From: Setoptus koraiensis
Taxonomy: Eukaryota > Arthropoda
Direction: 5' to 3'
NCBI GenBank assembly: GCA_048013815.1
Contig: CM106586.1
Coordinates: forward strand, 19,592,001 to 19,656,000
Length of the DNA: 64,000 nt
Positions 23,038 to 32,510 of this stretch are shown here, one piece after another (position 1 is the stretch's first letter; the number at the start of each line of letters is the position of its first letter). The notes beneath the pieces are model-generated. The model searched no databases, was not told the origin of the DNA, and was given only the letters and a program-made list of their open reading frames with translations. Both the position numbers and the translations under genes were made by a program.

Positions 23038-23833
23038 ATGCTGAGGACAAAAATTGTCGCAATATTCGTGATTCAGGCCTTGGTCCTGTATGACATAACA
23101 CTCTCAGTGGATGTTCAGCTCGTAAATACGCGCGTAAGTATTCTCTGAGAATGCGCCTCCCCGGCGTCCACTTAAAGGGTAGCAGCTGAAACATTTCCAT
23201 CTGATGGTGCTCGTTGTGTCTTCGGATGTCCTCTGTAAGAATTGCACAGAGAGTGAAAATCCGCGACACGAAAAATATAATGTGCTAGTGTTGCCTTTTT
23301 AGTCAGAAAAAAAAAATGTTTTTTCGATCACCCTTTACTTATTCATCAACCCATTAACCAGAAGCGAGTCGGTTTCACATTACCAAACCTTTTTTATCCT
23401 CAATAGAAAGAACTTGATGCACATCTCGAAAGATCGAAAAGCGGAGACAAACAAGTGGTTCTTCTCCATTTCACGACCTACAATTGTAAAGAATGGACGC
23501 CGTGCAGAAACAGCCTTAAAGTTATAGACGAAATCGATCCTATGTTCGTCAAAAAAATGGTCATACTCAGAGTTATCGCTGAATACCCGGACGTAAGTTA
23601 TTCTCCATGCTGTCACTAATGATTGAGCAACCACAATTTATTCGCCTAAATAATTTATAATGAAATGTCCTTTTTTTCCCCAGACGAAAAAAATGCAGGA
23701 AGATTTTGATGCCGGCATTCCAGGTATTGTTATATTCAAAAAAGGGGTCAAGGTTAGAGAAGGGTCATTCGATGCGAATGACGAAGGTCGGCTGTCATTT
23801 ATTTTGCAAATCAATCTATTGAAACCAAAGTAG
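23038..23833 (+). CDS. Secreted thioredoxin-fold protein A (domain-2 type, CX5C)
   Basis: Three exons, 23038-23133, 23407-23592 and 23684-23833, all phase 0, 143 aa. Exon 1 (32 codons) is a signal peptide, MLRTKIVAIFVIQALVL. Exons 2-3 encode one thioredoxin fold: the helix start ELDAHLER, strand VVLLHF, then NCKEWTPC in place of the canonical WCGPC, and GIPGIVIFKKG carrying the cis-proline before strand 4. The two cysteines are five residues apart, so classical CXXC redox chemistry is unlikely. The fold is closest to the second domain of gene E. AATAAA at 24062-24067. Likely secreted; substrate unknown. Confidence 0.8.
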
Positions 23834-24344
23834 TCGTTAGAGTAATAGTAGCCCAAAGTTATATTACTCTGCTCATTTCCCCGGGAATCAATGCACAACA
23901 CACTCTTGGAAATGGCGAAAGAACCGATCGGTCAGCTCACTTACAACACTTGTTAGCCGTTCTACACATTCAGTGTTTACTGGGTACAGTTTATATTTCA
24001 ACGCACACTCGCGGTGCTTGTAAGCCAGCGAAGCAAATGTATCAAACAATATTCTGACAAAAATAAATTGCATCAATTTGGACTGAGTAATTTTCTCATT
24101 ATTAGACAAATCCAGAATAGTCTAACAATATTCGCTGATAATTTCTTTTCCTGAGTGATAATTCGTTGGTGTTCACATCTCTCGCTCGCGGCAAAGAGAG
24201 AATGCAGTGCTTATAAGAAAGAGTTAATCCTGGCCGATAAAAGAAAATATTTATGTGCCACGACGATGTAACAACAGCGCAGTAATGCTGGCAAGACTAC
24301 ATTATTGGGGCCCAATGATTGGGCACAGTGCAAAAGTTTCACTC

Positions 24345-24540
24345 ACTAGGCAACCCAGTCAGATGCTCGTGTCAGAGGGGCTGGCTATGGCCTATCTGTT
24401 TCCGGCTGGTCGAACTGAGCAAGAATACACTTTTCCGATGCCCTTTTTTTGCCCACTCTCTGCAATATCCTTCATGATTTTCATGACCGAATTTCTGGCA
24501 AAATGTTGAATGATTAGCGTATTGGTGACCGCCCCAACAC
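24345..24540 (+). repeat. Partial copy of GGGGCTGGCTAT element
   Basis: Matches the start of the element at 32045-32510 (plus) and, inverted, 24842-24965. With the latter it forms an inverted repeat whose loop is about 370 bp. ORFs reading through it are not conserved in frame between copies. Confidence 0.65.
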
Positions 24541-24965
24541 GAATCATAAATAGATCTCAGCTTTTAGATTATTTGAAGACGGCGCTATTTTATGACATCC
24601 GATGAGTGGTGTCTAGCATGATTTCATCATGCATGTTGAGGGTCCATCTCAATTAATGTGCTATGTGTCTGAACAACCGAGACGCCAATCACTAATTCAA
24701 ACAATAAAATCGATTAGAATCACACAAAAATTTATAAGGTCTGTGAGCTGTAATAAGATTTTGATTTAGGTTAATAAGTACCCGACAATGAGGATTCTGT
24801 GCGAAATAACCGAAATTTATGTCGAAAAATTCTGCTAGAGTATTGCAGAAAGTGGGCAAAGAAGAGCACAAGAATAGTGTATTCGGGCTCAACTCGATCA
24901 GACGGAAAGAGATAGGCGATAGCCAGCCCCCTCTGAAACTACCACCTAAGCGGGTTACCTTGTAA
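24541..24965 (-). repeat. GGGGCTGGCTAT element, inverted copy
   Basis: The reverse complement matches 32045-32510 for more than 400 bp, from the CAGAGGGGGCTGGCTAT region to TGGTGTCTAGCATG and beyond. Possibly an old non-autonomous mobile element or a segment carried along by gene duplication. No terminal repeats or transposase recognised. Confidence 0.65.
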
Positions 24966-25007
24966 GCTAAAAACGGCTGATTGTTACATCAATCGGAATA
25001 GAGAGAA

Positions 25008-25013
25008 TTTATT
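25008..25013 (-). terminator. Polyadenylation signal of gene B
   Basis: AATAAA on the minus strand 29 bp after the stop codon of gene B. The surrounding sequence is related to the 3' end of gene C (signal at 27578-27583). Confidence 0.7.
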
Positions 25014-25041
25014 TTTGCTTGGATATTGTTCAAGATTCATT

Positions 25042-25645
25042 CTAGTAATAAATTTTAGGAAAATAATGGGGATAAGTTTCCCTTATTTTAGCGTAACAAT
25101 TTCCGGTAAAAAAGTCAGTCGGTCCTCCTTGCTTGAATGCAATACAATGAGGCAGCCTTTCTTTGTCTATGTAATAAGATTTTGCCACTGGCTGTATGAG
25201 GAAAAACAGAACATTCAATTAGCAAATCAATCAGCGTGATTCAATCGCGGGTGGAAATATGGAGAATGACTTACTTCATCGACGTCAATTCGAATGAATT
25301 GTACCTTGTCACCATTTTGATGGATTAATTCGGTTACTTTGTACGCTTGTTCATCGCAATGATAACAATCATTATGCTTCTCAAAGAGAGCAATAACCAA
25401 TTTGTCGCCGGCCTTTTTCAAATAGGCATCAAGGTCTTTCTAATGGGGAGAAAGGAGGTGTGAGAATGTGATGTCGACCCGCCTCTAGTTAATAGGTTGG
25501 TGAATAGGAAAATGGTCGCTGTTGAGGCGCATTCTCAGCGCATACTTACCCGTGTTTTTATAGTCACGTCATCCAATGAGAGTGTTATGTCACACAGGAC
25601 CAAGGCCTGAATCACGAATATTGCGACAATTTTTGTTCGCAGCAT
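25042..25645 (-). CDS. Secreted thioredoxin-fold protein B (domain-1 type, CXXC)
   Basis: Three exons on minus, 25550-25645, 25275-25439 and 25042-25191, all phase 0, 136 aa. Exon 1 is nearly identical to that of gene A (MLRTKIVAIFVIQALVLCD). The thioredoxin fold reads DLDAYLKKAGDKLVIALFEK, then NDCYHCDEQ, an active-site CXXC with YH between the cysteines, then IRIDVDE and LPHCIAFKQGG with the cis-proline. It corresponds to domain 1 of gene E and ends where E continues into its second domain. The gene is convergent with A and its promoter lies in the mirrored arm of the inverted repeat. Probably a secreted oxidoreductase; the CYHC centre differs from CGPC (thioredoxin) and CGHC (PDI). Confidence 0.82.
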
Positions 25646-26640
25646 GCTTAGTTAATTGATGTCTATTTAGACGGCGAGCGAACAGTATTTGTTTGCTCTT
25701 ATTTCTGAAGTTTCTGTATTAATTAGCTCAGTTTTTGACATTTACTTTGAGAGAGATATCCTCGAATAAAGAGTGCTGATACTGTGAAATCCGAATACGT
25801 AACCAATAGCTTTTATACGGGCAAACGATCACGAACATGTATCAAGGATCTCCCCCTGCGCAGAAGAGAGCGTAAGTTTGAAACTAACAGAACCTCGATT
25901 CCTTAGTCTCAGATAATACAATTCTGCGCATAGGGGAAGAAAATGCTAAATATCGACCCCTGCACCACGATCGTACCTGTTGACTGAAAGGCCGCAAGAG
26001 TCTTGCCATTCTGTCGGCATTATTGCGCTGTTGTTATCTTGCCGAGGCACTTTGATCTCTTCTTGTATCGGCCGGGATAACTCAGAAAAGTCTCTCTTTA
26101 ATTGGCACTAAATTCTCTCCGACGCGTACAAGAGATATGAACATTAACAAGTTATCACCCAGGAAAAGTCCTTAAATGATTGCCATAGCTCACGTGATCA
26201 CCGCTGCATTACGAAAAGGAGCGCCATCTCACATTTGCACTTGGGCTGCATCTTTCATCTTTTTGCTTGCTTTCTGTTGATTTTATATTCTGTGCATCAA
26301 TTTATCATTAGATGAAATCGCGGGGAGGGAAATTTCCATACCTTCATTAAATCCGCACACACATAGATTTATGTAGAATGTATACGAAATCAGATGAACA
26401 AATACAGCATGCGCGTATTCTCGTATATGCTACAACAACCATTCGCTCGAGTATCGTCTCGCTTGTATTAGCGCCAGAGTGGATACGTTGCGTAAATCTG
26501 TGCGAATCATCATTGATCTGATGACAACATTCAATATCGACCTGCCGTGATGCAACAAAAAACCTGTCCTCACCTGAGATTGTGGCTGGCCTTGCTGATA
26601 GATTGACGATGCCATTGGCACTGCGGCCAACGTGGCGAAT
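25550..26640 (-). repeat. Right arm of large inverted repeat (promoter, 5' UTR and exon 1 of gene B)
   Basis: Reverse complement of 22005-23133. Contains the TATA box TATAAAA at 25811-25817 (minus), the CACAGTATCAGCACTC block and the upstream module 25880-26260. Confidence 0.8.
25811..25817 (-). promoter_or_regulatory. TATA box of thioredoxin-like gene B
   Basis: TATAAAA in context GATCGTTTGCCCGTATAAAA, identical to gene E and nearly identical to gene A, about 170 bp before the start codon. Confidence 0.65.
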
Positions 26641-27560
26641 CGATAGAGAATGATATCAATGTGTTTCGAGCGATTGCACCTAATGATACGTGATGAATTT
26701 ATTAATATGTGCACAATAGCACAATGAACACCAAGCAAGCAAAGACGGGAAAGATGCAGTTTGAGTGCATAATGAGATTGTGCACCCTCTATATTACATC
26801 AGTGATCATGCAAGTGATGGCAATCATTAAGGGACTTTTCCCGGGTGATAACTTGTTTGTGTCATATCTTTCGTATGCGGCAAAGAGAATTCAGTGGCAA
26901 TTGAAAAGAGATACCTATTCAGATTTCACAGTATCAGCACTCCTTATTCGAGGAGATCTCTCTCAAAGTAAATGTCAAAAACTGAGCTAATTAATACAAA
27001 AACTTCAAAAAGAAAAAAAGAAAAAAGCAATAATGTTACCAGTATTTATACAGAACGATCTACACAATCACGATGTTTCATGGTACAGGAGTACGAGTAT
27101 CGCACTTTACCTTGGGCACAAGTGAGCGTAAGTTTGAAACTTGCAGAACATCTACTGCTCGTTCTCAGCTAATACGATTTTGCGCATATACGAGGGAAAA
27201 CGCTCTACACAGCCAGCCCTGCACCGATAAACATATTTTCGAAATTGTACCTGTTGACTATTGCTACAATAGTCTTGCCATTCTGTGACATGTCAGCGAG
27301 ATCACTGCGCTCTCGTTAACTTGGCGAGGCACTTCGATCTTCTTCTTGCATCGGCGAGGATATCACAGAAAAATATCTTTTCAATTGCCACTGCATTCTC
27401 CTTGCCGCATACGAAAGATATGACACAAACAAGTTATCACCCGGGAAAAGTCCCTTAATGATTGCCATCACTTGCATGATCACTGATGTAATATAGAGCG
27501 TGCAAAATCTCATTATGCACTTAAACTGTACGTACATATATATAGATTGGTATATTTTTC
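26641..27560. repeat. Orphan promoter modules without a gene
   Basis: A partial plus-strand module (26745-26910) is followed by a 5' UTR copy (26930-27000) that lacks exon 1. It then runs into a minus-strand copy of a TATA region (27041-27050) and a full minus-strand module (27160-27535), which together match the sequence upstream of gene D in reverse. No coding exon is attached in either direction, so this looks like debris of duplication. Confidence 0.6.
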
Positions 27561-27577
27561 AATCCAAATTGATAGGA

Positions 27578-27583
27578 TTTATT
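27578..27583 (-). terminator. Polyadenylation signal of gene C
   Basis: AATAAA on the minus strand about 95 bp past the stop of gene C. Confidence 0.65.
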
Positions 27584-27678
27584 TTTGTTAGAATAATGTT
27601 TAATACATTTGCTTCTCTAGCTTACGGGCACCGAAAGTGAGTTGTGAATTGATTTCAGGATGAATGAGCCATATATCA

Positions 27679-28269
27679 CTAGCCTAATGGGAGATGGTCG
27701 TCAATGTGATGCCTTATGTGCGAGTAGTCAGATGTAACGATTTTTTCGAGAAAGTTTCCATGGTGGAGAATAACATGTGACGGTGTTTCTTTAACATCAT
27801 ATTTATCGACCAAAACCTGAGCGTGTGGAAAAACACAAACATTGCATGAGTGTATCGTGAATAGTGATAATTACGTTGTGAGTGATAATACCAATAATAA
27901 CTTACCTTGGCCTTGGTAACGTCCGCTCTAACTATGTGCAGATCTGCATTCCTTGGATCTTCCAAGAAGATCTTCAGCTCCTCAATGAATGGACGGGATT
28001 TGTCGAAAAAAGTGACCATAACTATTTTGTCATCGGCTTTGACGAATTGCTTGCGAAGGTCAGCCTGAAGGTGTTGCAACATGATAATTGATAACAATTG
28101 GCTTTTAATTAATAACTTCTAATGAAGTATAGTTAGTGGTCGATAACGAGGCGTGCGTCGAGCCTAAACTTACATTCGTCTCCACCTCGGGAAACTCTAT
28201 TGACTGTGTTGTGCTACACATGACCAAGATCTGAACCAGAAATATAGCGACAATTTTCGCTGTGAGCAT
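27679..28269 (-). CDS. Secreted thioredoxin-fold protein C (active-site cysteines lost)
   Basis: Three exons on minus, 28174-28269, 27906-28064 and 27679-27816, phase 0, 130 aa. Exon 1 is a signal peptide (MLTAKIVAIFLVQILVMC), again exactly 32 codons. The fold reads ADLRKQFVKADDKIVMVTFF followed by DKSRPFIEEL where the active site should be, then VRADVTKAK and ETPSHVILHHG with the cis-proline. There is no cysteine in the mature protein, so it cannot be a thiol oxidoreductase. Intron positions match B and E exactly, showing common descent. It may have a binding role or be drifting; the intact frame and splice sites favour an active gene. Confidence 0.78.
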
Positions 28270-28423
28270 GATTATTTAGTCGATGATGAAAATAAGACCA
28301 GGCCTACGGGTTGTGGCAAGTCTTCTCGATGTACTATTATCTGATGGAGGGATCTGTTGGATGTGTGATAGTTGCTAGATTACGCGACTGTGACACTGTG
28401 CTAAAGGGAACGATACTGCCGGT

Positions 28424-28430
28424 ATTTATA
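28424..28430 (-). promoter_or_regulatory. TATA box of thioredoxin-like gene C
   Basis: TATAAAT on minus about 155 bp before the ATG. It sits in the different, shared context CGTATAAATACCGG, which resembles gene D (CGTATAAATACTGG) rather than A, B and E. Confidence 0.5.
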
Positions 28431-28559
28431 CGCACCGATTTATACGATTTGCGAACAGGTTTTATGGTGCAGGGGTTCCAGAATCGCGCCTTGCCCTGCG
28501 CACAACAGAGCAAACTGGCAGAATATCGTAGTATCTAATGCTCGTTCTCAGGAATAACG

Positions 28560-29540
28560 ATTTTGCGCATAGACGAGGGAAAACGCTCTACGCAGCCACC
28601 CCTGCACCATGAAACATGTTTACGATGTCGTACCTGTTGACTCTTGCTGCAACAGTCTTGCCATTCTGTGAGTTGTCAGCATTACTGTGTTGTTGTTATC
28701 TTATCGAGGCACTTCAATCTTTTCTTGTATCGGCCAGAATATCTCAGAGCGACCTGTCTTCAATTCGCACTGCCGTATTCTCTCTTCGACGCGTACGAGA
28801 GATGTAAACAAACAAATTATGGCATTGGAAAAATCCCTAATTGATCGCCATAGTTCACGTGATGAGCGCAAGAAGGCATAGGCAAGAAGCACCATCTCAC
28901 ACTTGCACTTGGGCTGCATCTTGTTAGCTGTGTTCGCTTGATTGGTGTTGCTTTTATATTCTGCGTATTGATTCATCGTGGATTAGATGCAATCGCAAGA
29001 GGGAACGTATAGCAGCCTTGACGCCAGGTAAGCTTTGACAAGTTGAGTTTGATGCTGCGACTCGACAGGTCGCTTTCGAAATCAGTTGTCATCAGAATGA
29101 GAATTAAAAAAAATGTCAACGATAATGCGCCAGAATTTGTTGTGATTGCGCCAGCTTGTTTGTGTTCATATCTGTCTATTCTTGATGCAGCGCTCATAAC
29201 GTGAGCTATGGCGATCAATTAGGGATTTTTCCTATGCCATAATTTGTTTGTTTGCATATAGCAAAGAAAGAATACGGCAGTGCTAATTAAAGAAAGATTA
29301 CTCTGAGATATCTATCTTGGCCGATGCGAAGATGTGCCTGGACAAGATAACAATAGCTCAGTAATCTCGCTGACGTGTCACAGAAGACCCAGAAGTAGAT
29401 GTTCTACCAGTTACAGAGTTCAAACTTACGCTCTGTTGTGCCCAGGCTAAAGTGCGATACGCGTACCCCTGTACCTTGAAACATGTTTGCAAATCGCGAT
29501 TGTGTAGATCGCTCCGTATAAATACTGGTAACATTATTGT
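28560..29540. repeat. Inverted pair of promoter modules between genes C and D
   Basis: The minus-strand module 28560-28970 and the plus-strand stretch 29190-29540 mirror each other around about 29080, giving divergent promoters for gene C (minus) and the decayed gene D (plus; TATA at 29517-29523). Elsewhere in this stretch I see no gene. Confidence 0.6.
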
Positions 29541-29651
29541 TTTTTACTCATTGCCGGAGTCGCTTAATCGAGCAAATACCATAGATTGAATTTAATCACT
29601 AACTATACTATAATCTTGATTACATTTCAACCCATTTTTTCTCCTCAATAG

Positions 29652-29887
29652 GGTTAGTCCTCATTTGTGATCTTGAGGGGCACTTAGCAAAAGTCGGCAA
29701 CAGATTTATTCTGCTCGCCTTTTACAGAGAATCTTTTCCATTTTATAAAGCTCTGGAACTTATGGTCACTGAGTATGAAATCTCATACACACCGTCATGT
29801 GTTCTATTCAAAGATGGACATATGGTCGCCAAGTACGATACTGATAGCGGAGAGCATTTGAAGCATTCACTTTATAATCATTTCTAA
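29652..29887 (+). pseudogene. Decayed thioredoxin-like gene D
   Basis: Downstream of an intact-looking promoter (TATA 29517-29523), the signal-peptide exon is missing. A TCCTCAATAG acceptor like those of A and E precedes coding-like sequence reading DLEGHLAKVGNRFILLAFY, but one base out of phase with the family junction. The middle of the domain, including the active-site loop, the following strand and the intron, is absent, so the text jumps to EISYTPSCVLFKDGHMVAKY and a stop at 29885. AATAAA at 29991. This is most simply a non-functional remnant of a host gene. Confidence 0.7.
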
Positions 29888-30079
29888 CGGCCCAATTATA
29901 TCTGACTCATTTCACCTGAAATCAATTCGAAACACACCTACGGTGCCTGTAAGCTGGAGAAGCAAATGTATCAAACATTGTTCTAATAGAAATAAATTCT
30001 ACTAATAGGGATTGAAAGATGTACCCAATTTGAAACGATTGTTTGTGTTCATATCTCTCGTACGTGGCAAAGAAGCAAA

Positions 30080-30480
30080 AAGATGAAAGATGAAAGCTCA
30101 AGTGCAAATGTGAGATGGCGCTTCTTTTCGTAATGCAGCGGTGATAACGTGAGCTATGGCAATCATTTAAGGACTTTTCCCGGGTGATAACTTGTTAATG
30201 TTCATATCTCTTGTACGCGTCGGAGAGAATTTAGTGCCAATTAAAGAGAGACGCTTCTGAGTTATCCCGGTCGATACAAGAAGAGATCAAAATGCCTCGA
30301 CAAGATAACAACAGCGCAATAATGTCGACAGAATGGCAAGACTCTTGCGGCCTTTCAGTCAACAGGTACGATCGTGGTGCAGGGGTCGATATTTAGCATT
30401 TTCTTCCCCTATGCGCAGAATCGTATTACCTGAGACCAAGGAGTAGTTTCAAACTTACGCTCTCTTCTGCGCAGGGGACT
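30080..30480 (+). repeat. Promoter-associated repeat module upstream of gene E
   Basis: Full-length copy of the module, very similar to the reversed copy at 25880-26260. Contains ACTTTTCCCGGGTGATAAC, the conserved GGTACGATCGTGGTGC and the ATGCGCAGAATCGTATTACC block. Confidence 0.75.
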
Positions 30481-30540
30481 TCATGCTACTCTAACCTGCG
30501 TATCTTTATTTCATGAAACATGTTTGTGATCGTTTGCCCG

Positions 30541-30547
30541 TATAAAA
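30541..30547 (+). promoter_or_regulatory. TATA box of thioredoxin-like gene E
   Basis: TATAAAA in context GATCGTTTGCCCGTATAAAA, followed by the CACAGTATCAGCACTCC block. The ATG is about 170 bp downstream, as in gene B. Confidence 0.65.
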
Positions 30548-30712
30548 GCTATTGGTTACGTATTCGGATTTCACAGTATCAGCACTCCTTATTCGAGGAT
30601 ATCTCCCTCACAGCAAACATCCGAAATTGAGCTAATTAATATAAAAACTTCAAAAACAACAGCAAATAAATACTGTTCGCTCGCCGTCAAAATAGACATC
30701 AACTAACTAAGC

Positions 30713-31878
30713 ATGCTGCAAACAAAAATTGTCGCAATATTCGTGATTCAGGCCTTCGTCCTGTATGACATAACACTCTCATCGGGACTCTCATCAGGTG
30801 ACGCGACTATAAAAACACGGGTAAGTATGCGCTGAGAATGCGCCCCATCAGCCAGCATTTTCCTATTCATCAACCTAATAACTAGAGGCGGGTCGACATC
30901 ACATTCCCACACCTCCTTTCTCCCCAATAGGAAGATCTTGATGCCCAGTTGAAAAAGGCCGGCGACAAATTGGTTATTGCTCTCTTTGAGATGCATCCCT
31001 GTCAATATTGCAATGATCAAGCGGACAGAATACACGCATTAGCGCATTATCACAATAGTAGCAAGCTGCAACTCATTCGAATTGACGTCGATAAAGCGAA
31101 AGTAAGTCATTCTCCATATTTCCACCCGCGATTGAATCACGCTGATTGATTCGCTGATTAAATGTTCTGTTTTTCCTCACATACAGCCAGTGGCAGAACA
31201 TTATAGCATAGACACGGCAGCTCTGCCTCATTGTATTGCATTCAAGCAAGGAGCACTGGTTGAGAGATATGCCGGACATTGTTACGCTGGAATGAGGGCA
31301 ACTTTTCCCCAACTTTTTCCATCGTTAAATTATGTCACCATAAAATCAGGCGTAAGTATGAGCTGAGAATACGCCTCATAGGCGACCATTTACTTATTCA
31401 TCAACCTATTAACTAAAAGCGAGTCGGCATCACATTACCACACTTTTTTTTATCCTCAATAGCAAGAAATTCAACAGCATCTCGAGAGATCGAAAAGCGG
31501 AAACAAACCATGGGTTCTTCTCTATTTCCGAACCACGAATTGTGCCAAACAATCGTTTTGCATGGATAGCATTGCTGCGTTAGACGAAATAATACCAAGC
31601 TACTCTGGTAGGATTTTGGTTGTACTCAGAGCTATTATGCATCACGGAGATATTGATGTAAGTTATTCTCGGTATTGTCTCCCACGATTGAATGACGACG
31701 ATTTATTAGATTATTCAATGTCCTTGTTTCTCCTCATTCACAGGAATTGGCCGAACAATATGGCGTTCATGATATTCCGGGTTTTATTGCATTCAAAAAA
31801 GGGGTGAATTATGGTCAGGTGCCCGGATATCCCAGACATAGGCTTGAGGACGCTTTGTATAGGGTTCTACATCATTAA
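30713..31878 (+). CDS. Secreted two-domain thioredoxin-fold protein E
   Basis: Five exons, 30713-30820, 30931-31101, 31187-31351, 31463-31657 and 31744-31878, all phase 0, 257 aa. Exon 1 is the family signal peptide (MLQTKIVAIFVIQAFVL). Domain 1 (exons 2-3) has DLDAQLKKAGDKLVIALFEM, the active site HPCQYCND (CXXC) and LPHCIAFKQGA with the cis-proline. Domain 2 (exons 4-5) has EIQQHLERSKSGNK, NCAKQSFC (cysteines five apart, as in A) and IPGFIAFKKG. Each domain uses two exons with the intron after the third strand. It resembles a small PDI without CGHC or an ER-retention tail (it ends VLHH), so export is expected. Genes A and B look like one-domain halves of it. Confidence 0.85.
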
Positions 31879-32044
31879 TAGACTGATAGTAGCCTAAACT
31901 GATATTACTCTACTCATTTCTCCTGGAATCAATTCACAACACACTCACGGTGCTTGTAAGCCAGAAAAGCAAATGTATCAAACAATATTCTGACAAAAAT
32001 GAATTGCATCAATTGCGATTGAGTAATTTTCTCACAGTGCAAAA
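31879..32044 (+). repeat. 3' flank shared by genes A, D and E
   Basis: The sequence after the stop of E (ACGGTGCTTGTAAGCCAG, then ATGTATCAAACAATATTCTG) recurs after gene A (about 24010-24110, with extra sequence inserted before it) and gene D (29920-30010). So the 3' UTRs were duplicated together with the genes. In E the AATAAA seen in the other two is altered. Confidence 0.65.
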
Positions 32045-32510
32045 ATGGCACTTACAAGGTGACCCAGTCAGATGCTGGTGCCAGAGGAGGCTGGCTATGG
32101 CCTATCTCTTTTCGGCTGATCGCGTTGAGTCCGAATACACTATTCTTGCACCCTTCTTTGCCCACTTTCTGCAATACTCTACCAGAATTTTTTGACATAA
32201 ATTTCGGTTATTTCTCACAGAATCTGCATGGTCGGGTCCTTATTGACCTAAATCAAAATCCTATTACATCTCACACCTTCTAAATTTTTGTGTGATTCTA
32301 ATCGATTTTAGTGTGTGAATTAGTGATGGCATGATTGGTATCTCGGTTGTTCAGACACATCGCACATTAATTGATATGGACCCTCAACATGCGTGATGAA
32401 ATCATGCTAGACACCACTCATCGAATGTCATAAAATAGCGCCGTCTTCAAATAATCTAAGAGCTGAGATTTATTTGTGATTCGTGTTGGAGAGGTCCCCA
32501 ATACGCTAAT
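32045..32510 (+). repeat. GGGGCTGGCTAT element, plus copy
   Basis: Longest clean copy of the element also found at 24541-24965 (inverted) and 24345-24540 (partial). It lies directly downstream of gene E as the other copies lie downstream of A and B, so it may be part of the duplicated gene block rather than a mobile element. Confidence 0.65.

Larger units (their letters stand above)
22005..23133 (+). repeat. Left arm of large inverted repeat (promoter, 5' UTR and exon 1 of gene A)
   Basis: This segment matches the reverse complement of 25550-26640 over most of its length, with substitutions and small indels. The shared part includes upstream sequence, TATA box, 5' UTR and the signal-peptide exon. 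The arms face inward and each drives a thioredoxin-like gene toward the centre. Confidence 0.8.

Noticed and set aside
23888-24109. Minus-strand 73-codon ORF downstream of gene A
   Set aside because: It lies in the 3' flank shared by genes A, D and E and is not kept open in the other copies.
32059-32283. ORF with NTLFLHPSLPTFCNT shared with 24692-24892
   Set aside because: It follows the repeated GGGGCTGGCTAT element; the shared reading is explained by DNA similarity, the third copy does not keep the frame, and there is no start or signal context.
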